Shown here: positions 1 through 8,749 of the stretch, in pieces
Layout: each line of letters begins with the position of its first letter
Numbering within the stretch: position 1 is the stretch's first letter
NCBI GenBank assembly: GCA_020161795.1
Contig: JAIUOR010000051.1
Span: 92,681 to 156,680 of the forward strand
DNA from: Actinomycetota bacterium
GTDB taxonomy: Bacteria; Actinomycetota; Actinomycetes; Propionibacteriales; Propionibacteriaceae
DNA length: 64,000 nt
Direction of reading: 5' to 3'
Made by a program: the position numbers and the translations under genes
Notes under the pieces: generated by a model
What the model was told of the DNA's origin: nothing
The model's database searches: none
The model's input: the letters and a program-made list of their open reading frames with translations, nothing else

Positions 1-111
1 GGCCAGGTCAAGCCGGCCCCGGAGACCCGCTTCCCGCTCGATCGGGTGGCCGATGCCCACCGCCAGCTCGCCTCCGGCGACAACACCGGCAAGGTGATCC
101 TGGTCGTCTGA
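1..111 (+). CDS. C-terminal end of a zinc-type dehydrogenase / quinone oxidoreductase (partial)
   Basis: Only the last 36 codons are inside the window; the frame is open from base 1 to a TGA at 109-111. The residues read as RVADAHRQLASGDNTGKVIL followed by VV. The pattern ADAHR-x-L-(7-9 residues)-GK-(V/I)-(V/I)-L at the extreme C-terminus is typical of medium-chain dehydrogenase/reductase proteins of the NADPH:quinone-oxidoreductase type, which use NAD(P)H. The assignment rests on this tail alone, so substrate and metal content cannot be judged. The gene ends 2 bases before the stop codon of the convergent ABC exporter gene, leaving no room for a separate terminator. Confidence 0.7.
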   Translation, partial: GQVKPAPETRFPLDRVADAHRQLASGDNTGKVILVV

Positions 112-113
112 CC

Positions 114-2048
114 TCAGCTGCGCCAGGTACGCCAGAGGCGGGCGTACTCGCCGTCCAGTTCGAGGAGCTCGGGGTGGGAGCCGAACTCCGCGATCCGGCC
201 GTCGATCACCACGGCGATCCGGTCGGCGTCGTGGGCGGTGTGCAGCCGGTGCGCGATGGCGACCACCGCGCGTCCGTCCAGCAGGGTGGCCATCGAGCCC
301 TCCAGGTGGCGGGCGGTGCGCGGGTCGATCAGCGAGGTGGCCTCGTCCAGCACCAGGGTGTGCGGATCGGCCACCACCAGGCGGGCGAGCGCAATCTGCT
401 GGGCCTGCGCCGGGGTGAGCCGGTGGCGGCCGTGGCCGAGCATGGTGTCCAGGCCCTGCGGCAGCTTCTCGACCCATTCCCAGGCGTCGACGGCCTCCAG
501 CGCGGCGATCACCGCTGGATCGACCTCTTCGGGGCGCAACTGCACGTCCCGCGCCAACACGATGTTGTCCCGCACCGTCCCGACGAAGACGTGGTGCTCC
601 TGGGTGACCAGCGCCACCTCGGTGCGCAGCACGTCCAGCGGCAGACCCATCACGTCCACGCCACCGACATCCACCTCGCCGGTCCGCGGACGGTTGATGC
701 CGGCCAGCAGGCGTCCCAGCGTCGACTTTCCCGAACCGGACGGACCGACCACCGCCAGCCGCTCGCCGGGTTGCAGCTCCAGGTCGACCCCGTGCAGCAC
801 GTCGGTGCCCTCGCGGTAGGCGAACCTCAGGTCGCGCCCGGCCAGATCGGTGCCTTCCGGACGCTGCTCGCCGGGCGTCCGATCGTCCGGCATCTCGGCG
901 ATTCCCAGCAGACGGGTGGTGCCCGCCATGCCGACCTGCAGCCGGTCGAAGACCTGGATCAGGCGGTCCATCGGCTCGATCAGGCCCTGGGCGTAGATCG
1001 CGGCGGCGGTGATCTGGCCGATCGTCACCCAGCCCTGGGAGTAGCCCCAGGTGCCCAGGATGACGACCGCGATCAGCGGGAACTGGAAGGAGATGTCCAG
1101 CCAGATGAAGAACAGGTTGCGCAGGCTCATGGTGTAGCGCTCGGCCTGGTTGGACTCCTCGATGTCCTCGTCGACCGCGTCGATCCGCCGTCCGGCGAGG
1201 CCGAGGGCCTCAACCGTCCGGGCGCCGTCGACGGTCTCGGTCATGGTCGAGTTGATGCGGCTGTAGGTGCCGCCCTCGGTGATGTAGCCCTGCATGGCGT
1301 GGGCGAGATAGTGCCGGGTGGCGAGGAACAGCACCGTCAGCGTGACGAACACCGGCAACGCCAGGAACCACGAGTTCAGCAGCAGCGCGCCGATGGTCGC
1401 GAGCACGGTCACGATCGAGATCAGGAACTGCGGCAGGGCCCAGCGGATCGACTCGCTCATCTTCGACACGTCGGAGGTGATCCGGGTGAGCAGGTCGCCG
1501 GAGGAGGCCGCCTCGACCTTGCCCAATGGCAGCCGTAGGACGGTGCCCACCACCTCCTCCCGGGCGGACGCCAGCAGGTCGTAACCCAGCACCGCGGACG
1601 CTCGTCGCGCGGCGAAGGTGAGCACCGACTGGACGAGGACCACGCCGACCACCGCCAGGATGATCGAGTCGACGACTGCTGCTGCGCTCTCTCCGGCGGA
1701 CACCAGATCGACCAGGTCGCCCAGCATCCGCGGCACCAGCAGCCCGGCGATCGCCGCCGCCGCGTTGAACGCGATGACGCCGGCCACCCGGGCCCTGCGG
1801 GTGGTGAGCAGCCTGCCGAGGAAGCGCGCGGCGGAGGCGTTGCCGGCCACCGGCAACCCGCGCTCGGGGTGGCGGGATTCGGCGTAGTAGGTCTCGGCCC
1901 GCTCCTGCCGCAGACGGTGCCGTAGGCGCCAGGCCTGCAGCCGGGCACGCGGCGGCAGGGTGCGGTCGATCATCAGATCGGACGACACTCGCGGTGCCGG
2001 CGGCGTGTCCCGCCAGGTCTCGGAGGAGGTGGCCAGCTGGTCAGCCAT
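114..2048 (-). CDS. ABC exporter half-transporter, subunit with intact Walker A/B
   Basis: A fused membrane-plus-ATPase half-transporter of about 644 residues. A six-helix exporter domain (about residues 80-370) is followed by a nucleotide-binding domain. Walker A is intact (GPSGSGKST, near residue 435), as are Walker B (TLVLDEATSLID, near 566) and the switch histidine (AIAHRL). The ABC signature is not: the expected LSGGQ is replaced by LTPAQAQQ (near 544). The neighbour upstream has the opposite defects, so the two should form a heterodimer with one catalytic and one degenerate ATP site. I chose the ATG at 2048 because GGGAGGT precedes it; an ATG at 2075 would add nine residues. The exported substrate is not evident. 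The spacer to the partner gene holds a large dyad at 2080-2133. Confidence 0.85.
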   Translation of the reverse strand: MADQLATSSETWRDTPPAPRVSSDLMIDRTLPPRARLQAWRLRHRLRQERAETYYAESRHPERGLPVAGNASAARFLGRLLTTRRARVAGVIAFNAAAAIAGLLVPRMLGDLVDLVSAGESAAAVVDSIILAVVGVVLVQSVLTFAARRASAVLGYDLLASAREEVVGTVLRLPLGKVEAASSGDLLTRITSDVSKMSESIRWALPQFLISIVTVLATIGALLLNSWFLALPVFVTLTVLFLATRHYLAHAMQGYITEGGTYSRINSTMTETVDGARTVEALGLAGRRIDAVDEDIEESNQAERYTMSLRNLFFIWLDISFQFPLIAVVILGTWGYSQGWVTIGQITAAAIYAQGLIEPMDRLIQVFDRLQVGMAGTTRLLGIAEMPDDRTPGEQRPEGTDLAGRDLRFAYREGTDVLHGVDLELQPGERLAVVGPSGSGKSTLGRLLAGINRPRTGEVDVGGVDVMGLPLDVLRTEVALVTQEHHVFVGTVRDNIVLARDVQLRPEEVDPAVIAALEAVDAWEWVEKLPQGLDTMLGHGRHRLTPAQAQQIALARLVVADPHTLVLDEATSLIDPRTARHLEGSMATLLDGRAVVAIAHRLHTAHDADRIAVVIDGRIAEFGSHPELLELDGEYARLWRTWRS

Positions 2049-2079
2049 GGCACCTCCCTCGCCGGGCGCGTGCACTAAT

Positions 2080-2133
2080 TGCCAAATAGCGGGCCTGCGC
2101 GGCAGATATGCCGCGGGGAGCGACTATTCGGCA
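2080..2133. promoter_or_regulatory. 54-bp concentric dyad, candidate operator of the ABC exporter
   Basis: Seen directly: TGCCAAATAG (2080-2089), 9 bases, GCGGCA (2099-2104), GATA, TGCCGC (2109-2114), 9 bases, CTATTCGGCA (2124-2133). The outer arms differ by one base and the inner arms are perfect. Both pairs share one centre and the two 9-base gaps are equal. Each half can also be read as a 25-bp site with TGCC(A/G) at one end and CGGCA at the other. The 9-base gaps do not pair with each other, which favours a protein-binding DNA site over an RNA hairpin. It lies 32 bases upstream of the downstream subunit's start codon, in the 129-base spacer between the two subunit genes. A binding regulator is inferred; none is encoded next to it. 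Confidence 0.55.
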
Positions 2134-2177
2134 GAAAGTTTCCCGATCGGCGGGCGAGGGCGGACAGCGGCGGAGGC

Positions 2178-4028
2178 TCATTCGTCCTCCTCCATGCCTC
2201 GGGCGACCACCTGGCGGTAGCGCGGATCGGTGGCGAGCAGCTCGGCGTGGCTGCCACGGGCTACCACGCGACCCTCCTCGAGCAGGGCGACCTCGTCGGC
2301 GTAGTGCAGCATCAGCGGCGAGGCGGTGATCACCACGGTGGTGCGGCCCCGCCGGTGCTCCGGCAGGCGCTCGGCGATCCGGGCCTCGGTGTGGGCGTCC
2401 ACCGCCGAGGTCGGCTCGACCAGCACCAGTATCTCCGGGTCGAGCAGCAGGGCGCGGGCCAGCACCACCCGCTGCCGCTGACCTCCGGAGAGACCCCGGC
2501 CGAGCTCGTCGATGCGGCCCTGCCAGCCGCCGGGCAGACCGGCGTAGACATCCTCGGCGGCGGCGGTGCGCAGCGCTGCCTCGGCCTGCGCGCGGGTGTG
2601 GCTGCCGTGCGGGTCGACGGCGGTCTGCAGGGTGCCGGCGAAGAGCTGGCTGCCGGTGTCGGACACCACGATGCGGTTACGCAGTTCGGCCAGCGGCAAC
2701 CGCGAGTAGTCGACCCCGTCCGCCTCGACACCCCAGGTGGCGTGGCCGGCCTCGGCGTCCGCGGCGGCAGCGGCCGCGCGGCGGGCATCGCGTTCGGCGC
2801 GGGCGCGCCGGGCGGCCCGTCCCTTCAGATCCTCGTCCTCCCCGGTCACCGGTGCGGCACCGGGCAGGTAGCGTCCCAGGCGGTCGGCCAGGGCCGCGGA
2901 ATCCTCCGGGTCGGCGCTCACCACGGCCAGGTAGCGGCCGGGCTCGACGACCAGGCCGGAGGCCAGGTCACGCAGCCGGGGAGCCGGGGCCAACACCCCA
3001 TCGCCCTCGGCCAGCGGCAGCTCGGTGTCGAGCAGGGCGATCGCCTTACGGGCCGACACCAGGGCGCGCACCCACTTCTGGGCGAACTCGAAGAAGGTCT
3101 GCAGCGGCCACACCATGAACACCGCGTAGCCCACGAACGAGATCAGCTGCCCCACGGTGAGTTCGCCGGCCATCATCTGGTGCGAGCCGAGCCACACCAG
3201 GGTGACCAGCAGCAGCCCGGCCAGCAGGACGCCAAGAGTCTCCGCCAATGCCTGCCAGGTACCGGTCACCACGCCGAGCCTGCGCACCCGCTGCGACTGC
3301 TGGTCGTAGTTCGAACCGAAGGTGGCCTCGCCGCCGATGCCGCGCAGGATGCGCAGCCCGGAGACGATGTCGGTGGCCATCGAGGTGAGCTCGCCGTTCT
3401 GGGTGCGCTCGGCGGTCTGTGCGGCGTTCAGCGGACGCAGCACCGGCGAGGTGGCGCCGACCAGCAGCGGCGCGGCGATCAGCACCACCCAGCCGAGTTC
3501 CGGCGAGGTGCCGAACATCAGCCCGCACACCAGGAAGAAGGCGAACAGGGCCGAGATCCCCCGGCAGAAGATCTCGAAGGCCGCTCCGAAGATGTCCGAG
3601 TCGGAGGACGAGATGCTGAGCACCTCCCCGGTCGGCAGCCGGCGCGAGAGCACATGGCCCAGCTGACCCGCCTTGCGGACGACCAGCTTCTGGGTGCCGT
3701 ACAGCGCGATCAGCCAACCGCGCACCGCCATGGTGTGCTGGGCGATGCCGCCGACCGCCCCGATCAGCACCACCACCGTGAGCAGACCCGCCCAACCCAG
3801 GGTGGCCCGCAGATCGCCGCGCAGGATGCCGATGTCGATCACCTTGCCGAGCAGAAACGGGCTGAGGGTTCCCGGCAGCATCCAGAGCAGCCCGAACAGC
3901 ACGTTGACCGCGATCACGTCCGGCTGCTGTCGCAGCGTCCACCACAGGAAGGCGGACGGGCTACGGGTATCAGGCCGTGCGGTCGCGGTCGGTGCGTAGG
4001 CGTCGACGCGGGGCGGGAAGTCATGCAT
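2178..4028 (-). CDS. ABC exporter half-transporter, subunit with degenerate ATP-binding motifs
   Basis: A 616-residue membrane-plus-ATPase half-transporter, first gene of a two-gene set on the minus strand. The membrane domain covers roughly residues 30-330. In the ATPase domain the place where Walker A should be reads VVSADPEDSAALADRL (near 372), with no GxxGxGK(S/T). Walker B reads LVLVEPTSAVD, with valine for the aspartate. The switch region is TVVITASPL, without the histidine. In contrast the ABC signature LSGGQRQRV (near 514) is perfect. It therefore probably cannot hydrolyse ATP itself but supplies the signature for the partner's canonical site. A hydrophilic Ala/Arg-rich insert lies at about residues 405-430. 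Loss of Walker A is stronger than in most asymmetric exporters. Confidence 0.85.
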   Translation of the reverse strand: MHDFPPRVDAYAPTATARPDTRSPSAFLWWTLRQQPDVIAVNVLFGLLWMLPGTLSPFLLGKVIDIGILRGDLRATLGWAGLLTVVVLIGAVGGIAQHTMAVRGWLIALYGTQKLVVRKAGQLGHVLSRRLPTGEVLSISSSDSDIFGAAFEIFCRGISALFAFFLVCGLMFGTSPELGWVVLIAAPLLVGATSPVLRPLNAAQTAERTQNGELTSMATDIVSGLRILRGIGGEATFGSNYDQQSQRVRRLGVVTGTWQALAETLGVLLAGLLLVTLVWLGSHQMMAGELTVGQLISFVGYAVFMVWPLQTFFEFAQKWVRALVSARKAIALLDTELPLAEGDGVLAPAPRLRDLASGLVVEPGRYLAVVSADPEDSAALADRLGRYLPGAAPVTGEDEDLKGRAARRARAERDARRAAAAAADAEAGHATWGVEADGVDYSRLPLAELRNRIVVSDTGSQLFAGTLQTAVDPHGSHTRAQAEAALRTAAAEDVYAGLPGGWQGRIDELGRGLSGGQRQRVVLARALLLDPEILVLVEPTSAVDAHTEARIAERLPEHRRGRTTVVITASPLMLHYADEVALLEEGRVVARGSHAELLATDPRYRQVVARGMEEDE

Positions 4029-4130
4029 AGCCGGGCAACGTTACGCCGATCCGCGCCCGCCGTCACCTCGCCCCACCCTCCGGTTGTCCGACTCCGCGCG
4101 AGGGCTGGGTACAAGCACTACCCTGAGCGG

Positions 4131-4859
4131 GTGAAACCGTTCCTGCTGCTCGCCACCCGTGATCACGACGAGGCCGCCGCCGCCGAATACCAGTCGGTGC
4201 TGCGGCATTCGGGCCTGGCCCCCGACCAGTTGGAACACCATCGGGTGGAGAGCGAGCCGCTCGGCCCGATCGACCTGGACGCCTACTCGGGCATCTTCCT
4301 CGGCGGCAGCGCGTTCAACATCTCCGACGAGATCAAGTCGGAGAACCAGCGGCGGGTCGAGGCCGAGCTCAGCGCCCTGCTCGACCGGGTGGTCGACGCC
4401 GACTTCCCCTTCCTCGGCATGTGCTACGGGATCGGGACGGTCACCGCCCACCTCGGCGGGACGGTCGATCACACCTACTCCGAGATCGTCGGGGCGATCC
4501 CGGTCGCCCTCACCGACGCGGGCCGGGACGACCCCCTGCTGGACGGCATCGGCGACGTCTTCCATGCCTTCGTCGGTCACAAGGAGGCCTGCAACGGCAC
4601 CCCGCCGGGTGTCGAACTGCTGGCCACCGGGGAAACCTGTCCGGTGCAGATGTACCGGGTCGGCTCCAACGTCTACGTCACCCAGTTCCACCCAGAACTG
4701 GACGCCGACGACCTGGCGGCCCGGATGCGGATCTACCAGCATGCCGGCTACTTCAAGCCCTCCGAACTGGACGACCTGATCGCGATGGCGCAGGCCTCGG
4801 CGGTCGACGGCGAGCAGCATCGGGTGCTGACCAACTTCGTCCGTCGCTTCCAGTCGTGA
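4131..4859 (+). CDS. class I glutamine amidotransferase-like protein
   Basis: About 242 residues forming a single class I glutamine amidotransferase domain. The nucleophile elbow is FLGMCYGIG (Cys near residue 99) and the C-terminal His/Glu pair is in FHPEL. Such stand-alone domains resemble the glutaminase half of GMP synthase and often act as gamma-glutamyl hydrolases or amidases, so the substrate is unknown. I chose the GTG at 4131: a TACCCT -10-like hexamer ends six bases before it (4119-4124) and no Shine-Dalgarno sequence is present, which suggests a leaderless mRNA. Its stop overlaps the start of the SulP gene (GTGA), so the two are probably translationally coupled. Confidence 0.75.
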   Translation: MKPFLLLATRDHDEAAAAEYQSVLRHSGLAPDQLEHHRVESEPLGPIDLDAYSGIFLGGSAFNISDEIKSENQRRVEAELSALLDRVVDADFPFLGMCYGIGTVTAHLGGTVDHTYSEIVGAIPVALTDAGRDDPLLDGIGDVFHAFVGHKEACNGTPPGVELLATGETCPVQMYRVGSNVYVTQFHPELDADDLAARMRIYQHAGYFKPSELDDLIAMAQASAVDGEQHRVLTNFVRRFQS

Positions 4860-6613
4860 CCGACTACCGCCCCGAGCCACCTACCAACACTCCCACCGAA
4901 GCGCTGCTCGAAGCCGGTCAGACGGTCGGCCACCACCTGCGCAGCCTCCCCGCCCTGCTGCCGCGAGCAGCCGACTACGCCGGCCTCGGCAAGCGCTGGG
5001 GCACCGAACTGCTCAGCGGCGCGACCGTCGGCGTGGTGGCTCTGCCGCTCGCGCTCGGCTTCGGAGTGGCCTCGGGCGCCGGTGCCACCGCGGGCATCGT
5101 CACCGCGATCGTCGCGGGCATCCTGGCGGCCGTGTTCGGCGGTTCGCACCTGCAGGTGAGCGGCCCGACCGGCGCGATGACGGTCGTGCTGCTGCCGGTG
5201 ATCGCCCGCCACGGCGCCGACAAGATCCCGCTGCTGGCCGTGATGGCCGGCGTTCTGCTGCTGGTGCTGGCGGTCGCCGGGTTGGGTCGCGCGGTCGACC
5301 TGATCCCGTGGCCGGTGGTCGAGGGCTTCACGATGGGCATCGGCGTCATCATCTTCCTGCAGCAACTGCCGCTCGCCCTGGGCACCGCGAAAGGCGAATC
5401 GGAGTCGACGCTGGGCTCCGCCTGGGAGACCCTCGCCGCGACCGACTGGACGAAGGCCTGGCTGCCGCTGCTGGTGGTGGCGCTGGTGCTGGCGGTCAAC
5501 CTGGCGCTGACCCCGATCAAACGCAATGTGCCGACCGCGCTGGTCGCCGTGGTGATCGGCACCCTGGTCGCCTGGGCGTTCAACCTGGACATCGAGCGGA
5601 TCGGCGCGCTGCCGACCGGCCTGCCGATGCCCAGCGTTCCCACCTTCGACGGACGGCTGCTGACCAGCCTGGCCGCCCCGGCGCTGGCGATCGCGGCGCT
5701 GGCCGCCCTCGAATCGCTGCTGTCGGCACGGGTCGCCGATGGCATGGCGCCCAGCGTGCCGCGCACCAATCCCGATCGCGAGCTGTTCGGCCAGGGCGTC
5801 GCCAACCTCGGAACCGGGCTGTTCGGCGGGATTCCCGCCACCGGGGCGATCGCCCGTACCGCCGTCAACGTGCGCTCCGGCGGCCGCACCCGAGTGTCGG
5901 CGGTCTTCCACAGCATCGTGCTGGCCGTGGTGGTGTGGACGCTGGCGCCGCTGGTCTCGCAGGTGCCGCTGGCCGCCCTGGCCGGCGTTCTGATGTGGAC
6001 GGCGATCCGGATGATCAACGTCCCGTTGGGCAAGCGGATCCTGCTCACCACCCGGGCGGACCGGACGACCTTCCTGCTCACCCTGGTCGCGACGATCGCC
6101 CTCGACCTGGTGATCGCCGTGCTGCTGGGAGTTGCGATGGCGGCGATGCACAGTCTGCGGCACATGGCCTCCTATTCGGTGGTGCGCCCCGAGCATCTGC
6201 CGGTCGACACCGCCGAAGGGCTGGTCGACGTCGCTTCCGATGAACTCCGGGCGAAGATCGCGCTCTACCGCGTGGACGGTGCCCTGTTCTACGGCAACGC
6301 CCGCCGGTTCACCGAGCTCGTGCTGGAGGAGAACGGGTGCCGCGGGGTGATCCTGCGGTTCCATCGGTTGCAGGTGATGGATGCCTCGGGCGCCGACGCG
6401 CTCAAGCAGGCCATCCTCACCCTCACCGCCCAGGGCGTCACCGTCATCGTCCAGGGGATGACGGACGCGCAGCTGCAGACGGCCTACTCGCTGCGCGCCT
6501 TCGCCCCCGACCAGTACGCGGCCTCGCTGCCCGAGGCCCTGATGGCGCTCGACCGGGCCCTGAGCGACGACGAGCCGGACGCCGACGGGCAGGACGCCGC
6601 TGGCGTCCACTAG
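4856..6613 (+). CDS. SulP-family anion transporter with STAS domain
   Basis: About 585 residues. The N-terminal part carries the SulP transporter core with many hydrophobic helices: SGATVGVVALPLALGFGVA near residue 40 is the typical first signature, and SGPTGAMTVVLLPV follows. A C-terminal STAS domain covers about residues 455-560, including the stretch VMDASGADALK. SulP proteins move sulfate, bicarbonate, or dicarboxylates across the membrane; nothing here shows which anion is used. The GTG start overlaps the upstream amidotransferase stop by four bases. The family assignment is firm and the substrate is open. Confidence 0.88.
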   Translation: MTDYRPEPPTNTPTEALLEAGQTVGHHLRSLPALLPRAADYAGLGKRWGTELLSGATVGVVALPLALGFGVASGAGATAGIVTAIVAGILAAVFGGSHLQVSGPTGAMTVVLLPVIARHGADKIPLLAVMAGVLLLVLAVAGLGRAVDLIPWPVVEGFTMGIGVIIFLQQLPLALGTAKGESESTLGSAWETLAATDWTKAWLPLLVVALVLAVNLALTPIKRNVPTALVAVVIGTLVAWAFNLDIERIGALPTGLPMPSVPTFDGRLLTSLAAPALAIAALAALESLLSARVADGMAPSVPRTNPDRELFGQGVANLGTGLFGGIPATGAIARTAVNVRSGGRTRVSAVFHSIVLAVVVWTLAPLVSQVPLAALAGVLMWTAIRMINVPLGKRILLTTRADRTTFLLTLVATIALDLVIAVLLGVAMAAMHSLRHMASYSVVRPEHLPVDTAEGLVDVASDELRAKIALYRVDGALFYGNARRFTELVLEENGCRGVILRFHRLQVMDASGADALKQAILTLTAQGVTVIVQGMTDAQLQTAYSLRAFAPDQYAASLPEALMALDRALSDDEPDADGQDAAGVH

Positions 6614-6622
6614 CGTGAGGCC

Positions 6623-8740
6623 GTGCCCAGCCCACGTGGTTCCGCAGCCGGAGTGATCCGCGCCGCGAAGGCGCTGGCACGGCAGGTCACCGACGCGACC
6701 GGCGTCCTGCAACGGGCGCGCGCCGACATCCCCGCCCGGCACGGTGACGTCCTGGACGGACTGGTGGCCGCCGCGCTGTCCGGGCTGCCGCTGGAGACGC
6801 TGCGGGCCGCCTCGCAGGGGCGGCTGAACCTCTCGCCGCTGCTCTCCGCCGGCTACACCGCCGTCGGGCAACTGCCGGACGAAGCCGCGCTGACCCGCAT
6901 TCCAGGCATCGGGACGGCGTCGGCCCGGGCGTTGCGGGCGGCGGGGGACGCGGTGCGCGCCGGGCTCGCCGAGGAGACCCGGTTCCGGATCGACCTCGAC
7001 CCGTCCAATGCCGCCGCGACCGCCCTGCTGCAGGCGCTGGACCGCTACGACCTGCTGCGCCGGGAATCCTCCGGGCTCGGCGAGCCGCTTGCCGATCTTG
7101 TGCTGCGGCTGCCGGCCGAGCTGGCCACCGCCCGGCCGGCCGCCAACCCGGTGCGCTGGCTCTTCACCGGCGGCCAGCATCGCGAGGCGGCGCTGGCGGC
7201 TGCCGACCGGCTCGCGGCGCTGCTCGGCCAGGCGGAGGAGAGCCGGCTGGCCGAGCGGATCGAGCGGCTGCGGCAGGCTGCCCGCCGTCCACCCGGCGAT
7301 CCCTGGCCCGACTTCCAGGCCCGCGCCGCCGACTACTACGCCCTGCTCAGCGAGTTCGTGGCCACCGGCGTCCCGTCCGACGCGGTGCAGGGCTTCCTCA
7401 CCGACGACGTGGTGGCCGATGTCGAGGCGCAACCGCTCGACGGCCGGCTGCGTCACGTCGATCTGCGCGGCTACCAGTCCTTCGGCGCCCGGTTCGCGCT
7501 CGTCCGGCGGCGGGTGATCCTGGGGGACGAGATGGGCCTGGGCAAGACCATCCAGGCCCTGGCCGCCACCTGCCACCTGCGCACCCTGGACGGTGGCCCG
7601 GTGCTGGTGGTCTGCCCGGCCTCGGTGATGGCGAACTGGGAACGCGAGATCGAGCACCGCACCCTGCTGCCCGCGCTCACCCTGCACGGCCCGGACCGCC
7701 AGGACGAGGTGACCCAGTGGCTGGCCGAAGGGCCGATCGGGATCACCACCTACGACACCCTGCGCCGGCTCGAACTGCCGCACGACCTACGGCTCACCGC
7801 CCTGATCGTGGACGAGGCGCACTACGTCAAGAACCCCGACACGGCGCGGTCGCGGACCGTCCGCCGGCTGGCCGGGACGGCGGACCACGTCTGGTTCCTG
7901 ACCGGCACGCCGATGGAGAACGCGGTCGACGAGTTCGCCCAGCTGATCCGGCACCTGCAATCCGACCTGGTGCCGCCGGACGGGATGCCGTCGGGCTCGG
8001 TGACCTTCCGCCGCCGGGTGTCGCCGGTCTACCTGCGGCGCAACGCCGAGGACGTCCTGGTCGAACTGCCGCCGCGGCAGGAGATCGACGAATGGGTGTA
8101 CCTCACCCCGCACGACCAGACCCGCTACGCGGCGGCGGTCGCGACCGGGAATCTGATGGGCATCCGCCGGGCCGGTTTCGGCGGGCCCCACTGCGCCAAG
8201 CTCGACCGCCTGGGCGAACTGCTGGCGGAGGCCGCGGCGAGCGGGCTCAAGGTGATCGTCTACTCCTACTTCCGCGACGTGCTCGGCTGGGCGGGGACGG
8301 TGGCTGCCGCGCCCGTCTTCGGACCGCTCACCGGCGACGTCCCACCCACCCAGCGGCAGCAGATCGTGGACGCCTTCACCGCCCACCGGGGCCCGGCCGT
8401 GCTGTTCGCGCAGATCCAGGCCGGCGGCGTCGGGCTCAACCTGCAGGCGGCGTCCGTGGTCGTGCTGTGCGAGCCGCAACTGACCCCGTCCAGCGAGGAG
8501 CAGGCGATCGCCCGCGCCCACCGGATGGGCCAGGTTCGCCCCGTCCAGGTGCACCGGCTGCTCGCCGTCGACACGATCGATGAGCGGATCACCGACCTGC
8601 TTGCCGGCAAACGCGCCGACTTCGATGCCTACGCCCGCCGCAGCGACCTGGCCGAATCCTCTCCGGCGGCCGTGGATGTCACCTTCGGCGATCTCGGCAA
8701 GCAGCTGGTCGCCGAGGAACAGTCCCGCGTGCTCCGCTGA
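6623..8740 (+). CDS. SNF2-family DNA-dependent ATPase / DEAD-box-like helicase with HhH motif
   Basis: A 705-residue SF2 ATPase. An N-terminal helix-hairpin-helix-like segment, LTRIPGIGTASARALRAAG, lies near residue 92. The SNF2 core follows, with Walker A DEMGLGKT near 301, Walker B DEAH near 397, motif III FLTGTPMEN, and a C-terminal helicase lobe with QAGGVGLNLQAAS and the arginine-finger region QAIARAHRMGQ. Such proteins remodel protein-DNA or transcription complexes (RapA-like) or take part in repair. The HhH suggests non-specific DNA binding. The GTG start is preceded six bases upstream by TAGCGT (6611-6616) and lacks a ribosome-binding site, so it is a leaderless candidate with its own promoter. 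Confidence 0.85.
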   Translation: MPSPRGSAAGVIRAAKALARQVTDATGVLQRARADIPARHGDVLDGLVAAALSGLPLETLRAASQGRLNLSPLLSAGYTAVGQLPDEAALTRIPGIGTASARALRAAGDAVRAGLAEETRFRIDLDPSNAAATALLQALDRYDLLRRESSGLGEPLADLVLRLPAELATARPAANPVRWLFTGGQHREAALAAADRLAALLGQAEESRLAERIERLRQAARRPPGDPWPDFQARAADYYALLSEFVATGVPSDAVQGFLTDDVVADVEAQPLDGRLRHVDLRGYQSFGARFALVRRRVILGDEMGLGKTIQALAATCHLRTLDGGPVLVVCPASVMANWEREIEHRTLLPALTLHGPDRQDEVTQWLAEGPIGITTYDTLRRLELPHDLRLTALIVDEAHYVKNPDTARSRTVRRLAGTADHVWFLTGTPMENAVDEFAQLIRHLQSDLVPPDGMPSGSVTFRRRVSPVYLRRNAEDVLVELPPRQEIDEWVYLTPHDQTRYAAAVATGNLMGIRRAGFGGPHCAKLDRLGELLAEAAASGLKVIVYSYFRDVLGWAGTVAAAPVFGPLTGDVPPTQRQQIVDAFTAHRGPAVLFAQIQAGGVGLNLQAASVVVLCEPQLTPSSEEQAIARAHRMGQVRPVQVHRLLAVDTIDERITDLLAGKRADFDAYARRSDLAESSPAAVDVTFGDLGKQLVAEEQSRVLR

Positions 8741-8749
8741 CTCGCCAGG

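Noticed and set aside
4748..7783. A 1011-codon minus-strand frame opposite SulP and the helicase
   Set aside because: It is Gln/Arg/His-rich and repetitive in composition, as expected from antisense of high-G+C genes; no ribosome-binding site or family.
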